NCBI RefSeq assembly: GCF_026151205.1
Contig: NC_087079.1
Span: 12,452,635-12,516,634 of the forward strand
Source of the DNA: Bolinopsis microptera
Taxonomy: Eukaryota > Ctenophora > Tentaculata > Lobata > Bolinopsidae
Direction: 5' to 3'
DNA: 64,000 nt
Within the stretch, counting starts at the first letter, position 1; each line of letters begins with the position of its first letter. The position numbers and the translations under genes were made by a program. Shown here piece after piece: positions 1-13,300 of this stretch. The notes under the pieces were generated by a model. That model did not search any database. It saw nothing but the letters and a program-made list of their open reading frames with translations, and was not told the DNA's origin.

Positions 1-7
1 TATAAAA
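1..7 (+). promoter_or_regulatory. TATA box of the GST-like gene
   Basis: A perfect TATAAAA begins the window, 83 bases before the ATG at 90. This is the right distance for a start site near base 30 and a short 5' untranslated region without an intron. It is the clearest core promoter in the window. Anything further upstream is outside the window. Confidence 0.6.
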
Positions 8-89
8 GCCATTAAGACTCACATTAATCACCAGTATTCTCAGTTTTCGTTCAACTCTTGTTTTCGTTTAGACACAAACCTTTCTTACC

Positions 90-821
90 ATGGATGTTGA
101 CCTACGAACACATCACCCCAAGATCGAAGGGCCCATCCCTTACGAACGTCTCCCCAAGATAGCTAAGATGATGATAAAGTACTGCGGAGTAGAATACGAC
201 CCCGAGCTGCACTCGCCCAGCATGCACGCAGACGATACACCCCACTGGCTGACTGACGAGGCTCAGGACGTACAGAACGTGCATGTCTACGATCTTGACG
301 GTAAGATAACAGAGAACTTCATCCTGATGAGGTCTCTGGGCTGGATCACTAACATGATACCCAAGACCTACGAGGGAGCTATGAGGTGCGAGGAGCTGGA
401 GACTAAGCTGTTCTACCTGATGAACAGGATGACGTGGATGATAAACAAAGTGTGCTATGATCCTGAGAAGGAGGTGTCTTATGATGATAACTACGCTAAG
501 AACCGTTACAGCAGGAGGTTGAGACTGGAGCTGCCTAAAGTGAACGCTATGATAGCAGTGGAGTGCACCCCTCCTGGGGATCTACTCTGTGGAACCACTC
601 CTTGTTATGCTGACTTCCTCGCGTACGCCTGTCTCTACGACTTGAAGCAGTTCGTACCTCGTTGCTTCCATGGGATCAACAACAAGCCTGTTACCATGTT
701 CTTTAGAGCCATGGAGACCTTGCCGGAGCTGAAGGAGTGGTTTGAGGGAGAAGGGGCTAAGGGAGAGTATATCAGACCTCCTAGACCTTCTGTTACTATC
801 CGTATTGGATACTTCGCTTAA
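90..821 (+). CDS. Glutathione S-transferase-like protein, intronless
   Basis: A single open frame of 243 codons starts at the ATG at 90, behind a TATA box and with ACC before the ATG. Residues 15-85 look like a divergent thioredoxin-fold N-terminal GST domain: PIPYERLPKIAKMMIKYCGV resembles the mu/sigma helix-1 region, and VYDLDGKITENFILMRSLG resembles the 'DG..L.QS.AI..YLG' segment. Residues 95-220 read as the all-helical C-terminal domain, with GDLLCGTTPCYADFLAYACL matching the helix-6 capping-box region. GSTs conjugate glutathione to electrophiles in the cytosol. The catalytic Tyr/Ser region is too divergent to assign activity, so a structural role is possible. The lack of introns, in a locus where every other gene is split, suggests a retrogene or intron loss. 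It is antisense to PLD and probably lies inside the last PLD intron. Confidence 0.75.
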   Translation: MDVDLRTHHPKIEGPIPYERLPKIAKMMIKYCGVEYDPELHSPSMHADDTPHWLTDEAQDVQNVHVYDLDGKITENFILMRSLGWITNMIPKTYEGAMRCEELETKLFYLMNRMTWMINKVCYDPEKEVSYDDNYAKNRYSRRLRLELPKVNAMIAVECTPPGDLLCGTTPCYADFLAYACLYDLKQFVPRCFHGINNKPVTMFFRAMETLPELKEWFEGEGAKGEYIRPPRPSVTIRIGYFA

Positions 822-1107
822 GTCGTGGATACTTCACTTTGCTTGTAGACAATTCGCTTACTTGGTGTCGGCTGATATATTTAGTGTCATTTGATGGGGA
901 AAAAGTAACTTTTGATTTTTGAGCATTATTTTGTATGACCGAAATATTTTCCAGTTTTATCTTCGAAAAAGAATGTTGCTATGAATTTTTGCGAAGGAAC
1001 AGTTTCAACGTTTAGATCTACCATATTATTTGTTTTTTGGTATTGTACTGTATTGTAAAGTTATAAATTTGCATAGTACACTGACATTATTTGTTTAATT
1101 TGGTCTC

Positions 1108-1113
1108 ATTAAA
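1108..1113 (+). terminator. Possible polyadenylation signal of the GST-like gene
   Basis: ATTAAA lies 287 bases after the stop codon, and a second ATTAAAA follows near 1135. The stretch 822-1308 otherwise shows no coding potential on either strand. I looked on the - strand for the PLD C-terminal exon and did not find it. Confidence 0.3.
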
Positions 1114-1308
1114 GCCAGAAGCTTTGATCAATTTCATTAAAATTAGTCCCGACTTTAGTTCATAGACTATGAAAGAATGGATAACAAGCCGAACTTTCGA
1201 GAAGCGATTTACGTTTGACAAAAGCAAACCAACCCATGGGCATACATAACACTTCTAAACGTAGTATAAAAAACACAGTTCTTTAAAAAGTAAAAGTAAG
1301 ATACTCAC

Positions 1309-4300
1309 ATCACCTGAAGGCAGCTCCCCTTCCTGACAGAGGAAGTTAGGCTGGTAGCACCCCACCGCCATCTCCGTGTCCCTCCTCCCGGACATACTTC
1401 GCTGGTTGATGTTAGCGCTACCCACTATTATATACTCATCATCTGCTATTAGCATCTGGAGGGGTTACTAATTACTCTAATTACTAATTAGTCTAATTAC
1501 TAATTAGTCAGGTTAGTCTTAACAACAATGGATTCCAATTTATGTCACAAAAACAAATTAACTACAAGAAATCAAAAGATGCAAAAATCAAAACTGCCAC
1601 TCTATTTGTAAAAATATCTCCAGGATCTTAACCTTAGAATGCACGTAGATAGGGAAGCGGTTCTTTTCCCTCAGGTGGATCTCAACATCAGTCTCCGGTT
1701 CTGCTAAATCCTCTGGAATTTCATCCCCTCGTACACCTGGGTTTCAAATGTTTTACACTTGTGTTTAATTCTAATACTGTCGATATCACAAAATTATACC
1801 TTCCAGAATTATAGTCATGGATACTCTCTGGGCTTTATTTTTTTGGCACGTGACAGATCTATCAAATGATCAGCGTGCAACAGCGACCAATCAAATCCAT
1901 AAATCATTGTCATGTGTCAAAACATGGTATAAGAAATTATTACTATCCTACCGATGCAGTAAAATGATAGATAATCAGTCGGGTGGGTGTCGAGTCCTTC
2001 CTCCTCGATGGTCTGCGCTATATACCTATACATCATCCTCATTGTAGCTGTCTGCCAGTATAGAATCTCTTGAACCTGCCACGACAATGAACTTTTCAGG
2101 TTGATATAAGGGTATAGCCAATTTGTGTTCTACTGTAAAATATAATTCAGTATAGTTTAATTTAAGGTGTTTATCGATTAAAACTATAGTTTACATATTT
2201 GTGTTGATAATTAGAATAATTGTACTGATACTGATACTGGTACTGATACTGGTACTGATACTGGTACTGGTACTTGTGCTGGTACTGATACTGATACTGA
2301 TACTGGTACTGATACTGGTACTGGTACTTGTGCTGGTACTGATACTGATACTGATACTGATACTGGTACTGGAACTGGAACTGGAACTGGTACTGGTACT
2401 GGTACTGGTACTGATACTGGTACTGGTACTGGTGCTGGTGCTGGTGCTGGTACTGGTACTGGTGTCTGGTACTGGTGTCTGGTACTAGTACTAGTACTGG
2501 TACTGGTACTGGTACTGGTACTGGTACTGGTACTGGTACTGGTACTGGTACTGGTACTGGTACTGGTACTGGTACTGGTACTGGTACTGGTACTGGTACT
2601 GGTACTGGTACTGGTACTAGTACTGGTACTGGTACTGGTACGGATACTGGTACTGGTACTGGTACTGGTAAGGTACGGATACTGATACTGGTACTGGTAC
2701 TGGTACAAGTAGTGAAACTAATGATGCACATCTACATACCGGCATGGAACTGGGTATTCCCTCTGGGTACATGGGTATAACACAGTAGACAGAGTGGTGG
2801 CATCCCTGTTTTATAGCCTCGATAATGTTCCGTACCAGCTCTATCGCTATCAAGTTGGTCGCTTTTTTAGGAATGTCATCTCCCTCCCAGACGTGCGCTG
2901 AGCCTGAGGAGAAATTATAATTGGTTGCTAATTAATCAACTAAATAATAAATTAATAGGCCACAATATTCCAGTCAGATGCCCTGTTATGGAGTATACAT
3001 GTTAAGTGTTAACCTACCTAAAAAGTACTGGTTCTCAATGAAGATGTGGTTTTGAGCACGTCTGATGTGATGAATGTATCCGGAGTGTATAGTGTCCTCT
3101 ATTTTCTCGGATCGCTCTGTCTTTAGCTTTCTTGCCCTCTCCATGTATGAAAACTGAAAAAAAAACCTCTGTCTTAGAAACCGGGTGTTCTCAACAGTCT
3201 TGATACAAGCGATTTACACATGTGTATTTTCTAGGACAGCACACTTACAGTTACACAATTTGCGCGAGCATCTGCCATCTGATCATTGATCATAATGATA
3301 TTTCATAGTAATTACTTAATTAATTAATTAATTACATAGTGACCTGGCAACTCTGACTAGTAATGGACCTCAGGAACTGCACGTTCCATCTATCATCTCC
3401 CTCGTAAACCTCCTCCAGATTATACTCAGATTCGTCAAGATAGTTCAACTCGTTGGAACCGTCGTCTTCAGCCGACCATCGCTCCTCAAAGTTACGTCGT
3501 ATGTCTTGAGCTATCTTGCCTTCCAAGTAACTGAGATAACAGATTTATAACAAACAACACCTGGTATTTAGTGCTTTTAATACTATGATCGTTTATTCTT
3601 TTATCACATTGAAATTGATATACCAACAAAATTTAGAATGATCGTATCCACTTCCAGCCACGAGACATCGATGATGGTTATGACGCTGGTATGGTTCTAG
3701 ACAATTATTAGGAAACTACCGTTTTTACCAAGATTGTTTTTGCTAAGAGGTTATGCCATCATTCGATAAATGACAGCAATCACGTCCTTTGACCAAATCT
3801 ACCTCGATATATAAAGAATTTAGCAAGAATTCAAATCAGTCCATTAATAAGCGATTTAATGGTGACTGAAATTCGTTTGAAGTTGACTTAATTAATGCAT
3901 CCTTGCTAGATGAACTGCTAAATTCTTAATGCTGAGATGCGGTAATCTTGACCAATAAACAGCAAGATCTTCAAATACAGACATTTCAAGACAGTTAACA
4001 CAAACAATTTCACAGTCACATGGTAACCATATGGTAACCACGTGGTAACCACGTGGTAACCACATGGTAACCACGTGGTATAACCCACCTGTGAATGTCA
4101 TGCCAGGGCTGTCTAGGTCCAGCCTCGGCCCGGACAGTCACGCAGTTCTGGTAGAAGTCATGAGCTGCGTGTTTGTCTAGGAGGGTTGAGAAGAGGGGGT
4201 GTTGGGGGGTGTCGTATCTGCCATCTGTCAGGTCTAGTCCTCCTACAAACGCCACTACACGTAATCTGTTTGGAGAGGGTTTATTATAGTTGGAGTACAG

Positions 4301-7300
4301 TGTGATCATGTGGGTAACACGACTCTTGTTCGACGGCAATGTTTTCTTGTGTTTGAAGTGATATCTCAAATTTGACACATTATATGAAGTACAGGATGAT
4401 CCCGTGTTACAGATATGCAGTGTGATTATGCCGAAGGAAATGTATTGTCATTATATCGTAACGATAATATCGTACGTTTAGAGTACAGACCTCTCGTCGT
4501 CCTCGTTTATAGAAGGAGAATCGCAGATAATACTCTTTTGGTGATGAGAGTATATCAGTCGGGTCATCGTATCCCCTGAGGAGGACTTTAAATTAACACA
4601 AATATCCGCTCAAATAAATGGAATCCATTTGTGGAGACTGTCAAACAAGCACAGCTCGGAAAAAAGGAGATTTAACACAAGGATATATTCTATTACTGAA
4701 CCAGTACCGGATGTTCCACTTTCTGTACAACCACGTGCACATCTCTTCACTGTAACACGTGTGTCCTCGAAGTACTCTGCCGTATCTGTGTCATGTGTCC
4801 CCACCAGACTGGGAATCATGTCGTCATATTCGTCCCAGATCTGAAATGGTTGAGGTGAGGATTTACTTCCCAAGCACTTAACAATATACATATAACTTAT
4901 CAGTATGCAAATTTATAGCCTCATCATCATGCAGTACACGATGCTTTCACACATGTTAATTAAAAACGAGTATATTTACGGCGCGCGCATTGAAAAGGAA
5001 TGACGATGCCACTCTTTTTACATCTAAATGTCGTCTAAAGCATGGCAATATGTGAAATAAAATGTTTATAACGTGCAGGAGCTGAAAAGGTAGGTCTACA
5101 CTCTACGTGTCCACAAGTCAATGTAATATGATCATTGTTCGTTACATATGATACCTTTACATCGGAATGTGGCTCCATATATATGATAAATAGCTGTGAT
5201 AACTTTCGCATATTATTTGCTGATTGATAAACTTTTGTATGTATTATTATATGTTTTGACTCTCATCTACTAATTAACATTATAATGAATAATAAAAAAC
5301 CGCTAATCTGAGATACAGTGTGAATATCAGGAACTATAGAAGACACAATATTGGGGCAAAATGCACATCTGACTTCCTATCTTCACTTGATACGCTTCCT
5401 TGTTATGACAACTTTTTACAGGTCACTGGACATTGTGTTGTTACTTGCAACACAGACTGTTTTCAGGGCATATACCCTGGAGTGTAATTACTTTGGACAG
5501 ATGTTCAAAGTTTTTAAAAAACAATCTTTAAAATGACCCTACAAACCAAACAGTAAATACCCAACATATTACACACCATGATAAATACAACGCAGCCCTC
5601 TTCTGCTTTTTCTATTAGTATTTCACCCAGTGTTCTGTTGTCAGCATCCTCTTCTCGGACTAGTACTACCTCCGTAAACACAGCCCAACCTAGAGTTTAT
5701 TGTTTATGGTATGAGATAATCAATGCTTTGTTAAATTCATGTTAGTGGATTAAATTGGGAAAACAACTTCATACAATCATTAACAAGAACACTGAACAAA
5801 ACTGCCAGTTTACATTATCGTGTAGCTGCTAAAACATTTATATCTTCAGTGCTGTTTCACCACAATGTACATCAGGTGTGTAATTATATTACGTCGTGGT
5901 TTAAGGAACGGTCGTATCGAGTGCACATTCCTTTCTCTATATGAGGATTGTATTTCACAAAATATATGGATGGTCTTGCACAAATAATTTGACACATATT
6001 ATATAGGTACAAGTTACGAGTTTCGACCGATACATTTTGAGATCAGATGTATACCTGTGATGTATATTACAGTATGTGATGTATACCTGTGATGTATATT
6101 ACAGTATGTGATGTATACCTGTGATGTATATGACAGTATGTGATGTATACCTGTGATGTATATGAACTTTGTAGCGTTGGTGATAACTTCGTACACTTGC
6201 TTCCAGGCGCCGGGGGGAACGTAACTCTCACCTAGAGCTGAGGGGAGATTCAAATTAGTTTTTATTAGATAAAAATTAGTTATTAGATAGGTTTTAAGTT
6301 TCATGTCACAAACGTTATCTGGGAAAATTTAAAATTGGTTAGGTGGTCCAATGTTTTATCGGGTCTAGTTTTATTTTTTATTTTATTTGGTCTAGTTAGT
6401 CATTTTGATGATTTAAGTACTCCAGTAGAGGTAGAGTTTACAAAGGAAGGAGGGAAGTAATGTTTTGGAATCTGATATGTAAGTAAGATTTGTATTTCTG
6501 CCAATAACAGAATAACAAGTTTGTGGTATTTCGAATAATGACGAGTATTGTGTGTGTCGCATATTACATTTTCTATTTATTTACATTATGGCAATATTCA
6601 AAATATCTCCCAACACGACAATCAATAGTCATATATTATATATATGACTATGATATAATATAATATGTATCATGTGATAGTATCTTACTGTGTTCTATTC
6701 AGGAAAATGGTATTTTGTCAGTTTACTTCAAGCTGCTACGCACAAACATTAGCTCTTGTTAGAATTAATAACAGTATTATATTATGTATATTGTGTCTTT
6801 ATCAACTACTGCACGGTGGACAGTTCAATCATTATTCATGCACGTTTACTTCATATTCAACAATTCATTGAACAAAGTTAACAGTTATGCTTATCGTCTT
6901 CTGACCGAGATTTCTCGTTTAAAACTTTGTTACAAAAACAAAAATTGTCTTCATCGCATGTAAATCTGCAGAAAGTATTTCAATTTGTGTGAATCAAAGA
7001 GAAGTCTTTAACAGAGTTGATGTAATTGTTATAAGTATACTGTGTATCAAACAGCGTGCAATAAACTACACTATTGTATATATACAATATATATATTGTA
7101 TAATATAACAATATATATATTATACAATGTATATATTGTATAATATAACCACAAGTTTACATAACTTATCATGTAGTTTGGCACATATTATTATGCAGCT
7201 CATAGAGCTACGTGGTGAATATTTACATGTTGAGGGCATATGGGCTTCAGAGCGTTATAAAAACATAATTATAAAATTTGTATAGGCATTTAGTCGACCC

Positions 7301-10300
7301 CAACGTTAATGTGGCTCTTGCTATGTTGGGGGAGGGGGGGGGGGCACACAGGTACGTTTCGCCACTGTACATGTTGACACAACACTTACTAGAATACATT
7401 ATTATATTTACACTACACAATACATTTTATTTACACAACACAATACATTATATTTACACTACACAATACATTATATTTACACTACATAATACATTATATT
7501 TACACTACACAATACATTATATTTACACTACACAATACATTATATTTACACTACACAATACATTATATTTACACTACACAATACATTATATTTACACTAC
7601 ACAATACATTATATTTACACTGCACAATACATTATATTTACACTGCACAATACATTATATTTACACTACACAATACATTATATTTACACTACACATTACA
7701 CAATACATTATATTTACACTACACATTACACAATACATTATATTTACACTACACAATACATTATATTTACACTACACAATACATTATATTTACACTACAC
7801 AATACATTATATTTACACTGCACAATACATTATATTTACACTGCACAATACATTATATTTACACTACACAATACATTATATTTACACTACACATTACACA
7901 ATACATTATATTTACACTACACATTACACAATACATTATATTTACACTACACAATACATTATATTTACACTACACAATACATTATATTTACACTACACAA
8001 TACATTATATTTACACTACACATTACACAATACATTATATTTACACTACACACTACACAATACATTATATTTACACTGCACAATACATTATATTTACACT
8101 ACACAATACATTATATTTACACTACACAATACATTATATTTACACTACACAATACATTATATTTACACTACATAATACATTATATTTACACTACACAATA
8201 CATTATATTTACACTACACAATACATTATATTTACACTACACAATACATTATATTTACACTACACATTACACAATACATTATATTTACACTACACACTAC
8301 ACAATACATTATATTTACACTGCACAATACATTATATTTACACTACACAATACATTATATTTACACTACACAATACATTATATTTACACTACACAATACA
8401 TTATATTTACACTACACAATACATTATATTTACACTACACAATACATTATATTTACACTACACAATACATTATATTTACACTACACATTACACAATACAT
8501 TATATTTACATTACACAATACATTATGCATATGTAAACACAAATTAACGCATGAGAGCACCTTCCTGTTATACATTACACAGCGGTTAAAGTAACTACTT
8601 GTAAACCGATCACATGTCACGTACTGTTATTGTATCAACATTACACATTATACATTTAGCTGATAAACGTTAGTGTTTAGTGTTTTCTGTAGTACATCAT
8701 GTGGCAACTATAATGATGGTGTTGTGGTGTACACAAATAAAACACAGCAGTTGAAGTAAATAAGGAGTGTTGATCTTACATGATGTAAATATAATTATGG
8801 TTAATATATAAATTGTCAACATATAAACTTTATAACTAGGGAATATAAATTATAAACTTTATAAGGGGGAGATTGAAAATGGTCATATTGTAAATAGAAT
8901 GTGATATTCCCTTATCTTGGTACGTATAACATTATCTATCATCAATCATAACTCTCGGCCTAAATTCATTGCACCGAGTTAAACACTAAATTCGTTGCAG
9001 TACCAATTTATAACGAGATGCGGTTACCAAAATCCTTTATTATTTAAAGCTATGAAAGCTCATCTTTTTTAGCTGTAAAGTACGCACCGAGCAGATAATG
9101 CCTTTTGTTTTCCGCCTCCGTCGAATGAATGACTTTCATGGCCTGATAATGAATATTTAAAAAAAAGAAAGTGTCTTTCGTATATCCTAAATGTTTTTTA
9201 TCACCAAAGTGTTTCTGTTAGTATGCTGTCATTCCATTGTCATTCCTTTGTTAATCTATTAAAGCTAGGCTGTCTGTAAATAGGTGAATTTATGAAATTA
9301 TTTTGTGGACTAATCTATGAGAACAAACAAATAATTTGAGGACAACATGACACTTCAAAACTTTGAACATAATACGAGGAAATATGGACAGAACTGAACA
9401 AGAACAAAAGCCACGTTCAAAGACTGAGGAATCAGGAGGACTCTGCAATCGGTTTGGGATCGACGTTACGTACTTTGATTTTCCAACTTTAAAGCTGACT
9501 GAAGAAACTAGGGAATTAATTTTACTTTCCTAAAATTAAATCGTTGATTTTATTTCTATATCACTGTTTTTCAAACATTCCAGTACAGTGTGCAGAAAGT
9601 TGGAGATTTAAATTTTGGAAGTATGTAGGGATCGAGATCTGATATCGATCGTAAATACTAAAAATACACTAGCACAGTTATTGTAACTGCAGTTTTACAC
9701 TAATTGCAGGTACCACCCGTATTCACACTCAAAATTGAGTTTAGTCATTTTCCAATACGAGATTGGGGACAGGTTCTATAAAAAACAAACAACAAACAAT
9801 TACCAGTGGGAACCACTGTACAGTGTACATGTTACATAACTACCCCACACACATGTTACAGGCCAGTTGGTAGATCACCGACCGGCTATAAGCCGGCTAA
9901 TAACCGGCTATAAGTCGGCTTATAGCCGGCTACAATTTTTATAGCCGGCTATAAGCCGGCTTATAGCCGGTTAGTAGCCGCTTACATTTGTTGTTGAGCG
10001 ACGGCTATTAGCCGGTTATAAGCCTGCTATTAGCCGTTTTTGGTATTAAAAGTGGTTATAAGCCGGCTATAAGCCGGCTATAAGCCGGTTATAAGATATT
10101 AACTCAACTACATCGTACTGAACGATAGTCAGGAGCCGGCTATAAGAAATTCAGTGAAAACGCGAACGGCTATTAGCCGGTTATAAGCCGGCTATTAGCT
10201 GTTTAGGTATCGAAAGTGGTTATAAGCCGGCTATAAGCCGGTTATAAGATATTAACTCAGTTCAGTACGATGAAGTTAAGTTAATATCTTATAGCCGGCT

Positions 10301-13300
10301 CCTGACTATCGTTCAGTACGATGAAGTTGAGTTAATATCTTATAACCGGCTTATAAATCAAGAGGCTTGCATATAATGAACATATTGACACGGGTGCAGA
10401 GGTGAGTCTGTACGGAACCTAGTAGTTTCAGATCCTTGTTTAACTTGCCGTACAGCAAGGTCATCCACTACTTTAGCCCGGCGAGGCACATAACTCCCTC
10501 TACAACTCCATGACAAATGTTTCATATATACTAGCCGAGTTCACAAGTTATATCCTTGTGTTTGAGAAGAGCTCGTTAGAACTGCTTCCTTTCCCTTCAG
10601 TATCCCACAGTCTCTCGAGTTTCGTAACTGCCAGAGAACTCTCTTAAACAATTACTAGACTCGGTGATTATAAATCAAGAGGCTTGCATATAATGAACAT
10701 ATTGACACGGGTGCAGAGTTGAGTCTGTACGGAACCTAGTAGTTTCAGATCCTTGTTTAACTTGCCGTACAGCAAGGCTTATAACCACTACGGCTATAAG
10801 CCGTATAGCCGGCTTATAACCACTTTCGATACCTAAACGGCTAATAGCCGGCTTATAACCGGCTAATAGCCGTTTTCACTGAATTTCTTATAGCCGATAC
10901 CAAAAACGGCTAATAGCCGGCTTATAACCGGCTAATAGCCGTCGCTCAACAACAAATGTAAGCGGCTACTAACCGGCTATAAGCCGGCTTATAGCCGGCT
11001 ATAAAAATTGTAGCCGGCTATAAGCCGGTTTATAGCCGGCTTATAACCGGCTTATAGCCGGTCGGTGATCTACCAATTTCCCATGTTACATAACTACACG
11101 TGTGTTACATAACTACTCCACACACATGTTACATAATTACACGTGTGTTACATAATTACACGTGTGTTACATAATTACACGTGTGTGGGGTGTAGTAGAT
11201 ACATGTGACAACCCTCCAGAGGCATCATGTAGCCTCCAGGCACGACAAACCCCGTCAAACCCCGACATATCCCGACAAACCCCGACATATCCCGACAGAC
11301 CCCGACAAACCCCGACGTGTCGAGATATGTCGCATCATGTCGGGCCCACCGGCTACATGAGGCCCACCGGCTACATGAGGCCTCCATGGGATTTAAAATT
11401 AAAATTTAAAAATAAAATTTAAAAAAATTAAAAGTTTAAAAAAATAAAATTTTTAAAAAATAAATAAAAAAATTAAAAAAAAACACAACCCCATTGATCA
11501 AACTTCTTTAGGCAACTTCTAATCACTTTTCATCCATTATTAACGAATTCCGACAAACCCTGACAAACCCCGACAAACCCCGACAAACCCCGACACACCC
11601 CGACAAACCCTAACAAACCCCGACAAACCTCGACGTGTCGAGATATGTCGTATCATGTCGGGCCCACCGGCTACATGATGCCTCTCCAGGGAGTTCAGTA
11701 AGTCTAATAGTTTAGTGTTAGACTCTGGGAGTTTATCAGGTTATCGTAGGTCCGGGTCAGTATGGTGTTTATTAAGGATTCAGGGAGTAACTGTTTCAGT
11801 TATAGGTATTAGGTAAGTGTTGTGATAAGGATTTTTAGGGGTTGTCCGGCTATAATTCAGTCATTTTAGCTAAATCCAGGCTAACAAGTACGTCTGAAGT
11901 ACTCAACCATTTTTTAAAGATAAAGAAAGAAAGAAGTTTACTCCATACGATGAATCCATGTCTAAAATATACAGTATCTTTTGAGTAAAGTAAGATTAAA
12001 ATGGACACTTAACGGAGTGGGGACCACACGGCTATTATCCGGATTTAGTGGGGACCACACGGCTATTATCCGGATAGAGTGGGGACCACACGGCTATTAT
12101 CCGGATTTGGAAAGCCGGGAATCAGATTTCAGGCGAGTTTGTTTGGTTGCTGTTACACGAGCCTCGTGATATGAGTCAGGGGTGTAGGTATTATTAAGTA
12201 TTGTAATACAGGAAACCTTATCAATATGAGATTGACCTCTGACCGATGCGTTTTGTTTTAAATTCCTAATTATCACACGACTAAATTTAAACTGCGGTAT
12301 TAAGGGGAATAGAACTTGAATGTGCTATCATTTCCAAAGTTTGGTCATGTACGTATAATTCGTTAACTGAATATTCGTGAATACCAAGGTACAGGTGGTA
12401 CTACTTACTAGAAGATATAGCGCATAGGAATAACGCCCAAACACTGTACACCTGATGTAAACAATATAATGTACACAATATAATGTACACAATATAATGT
12501 ACACAATATAATGTACACAATATAATGTACACAATATAATGTACACATTATAATGTACACGATATAATGTACACGATATAATATACACAATATAATGTAC
12601 ACGATATAATGTACACAATATAATGTACACAATATAATGTACACAATATAATGTACACAATATAATGTACACAATATAATGTACACAATATAATGTACAC
12701 AATATAATGTACACAATATAATGTACACAATATAATGTACACAATATAATGTACACATTATAATGTACACAATATAATGTACACAATGTCACAAATATGA
12801 TTAGATGTACTTAGTCTGCTATGCTTTATTGCTATTTCATATTCGGCCAATTCCAGAATACTCTATCGTAGAAAATATGCTCTGTTTTATTCACATATTG
12901 AGTGTTGACGAAAAATGATGTCAACTTGTTATGTTAATATGCCAGGTACATTTCAGTGCGTGCAATATTGTTCTAATGTTACTTGATCTCGAAAAGTGCA
13001 GCATTTAGTAACACTATAACACACGATGAATGATATATTTTGTAATGAAATAAACATATAATATCCACGGAGAGCATATCTTCAACAGCTCTTCAAAACA
13101 ATTCTCCCCTACTAAGATAAATAACAAATTACAAATAAATTACCAATAACAAATTACAAATAAATAACCAATAACAAATTACAATGCCTATACTACTAAC
13201 CAGTGGTGATGGGCTCATGTTCAGGTTGAGCAGTGTTTACAATGCCTACTAACCAGTGGTCATGGGCTCATGTTCAGGTTGAGCAGTGTTTACAATGCCT

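Noticed and set aside
822-1308. The C-terminal PLD exon
   Set aside because: I searched the - strand for the expected HGFR-x-SLW region and found nothing; it must lie outside the window.
2171-2853. Overlapping long frames rich in Val-Pro, Tyr-Gln, Thr-Gly and Thr-Ser
   Set aside because: Products of the hexamer microsatellite on both strands. Only the part at 2740-2903 is a real (PLD) exon.
7278-8594. 438-codon open frame
   Set aside because: It is the translation of the 23-bp minisatellite (Tyr-Ile-Phe-Thr-Leu-His repeats). No start context and no family.
12328-12792. 154-codon Cys/Tyr/Val-rich frame
   Set aside because: Translation of the 14-bp repeat.
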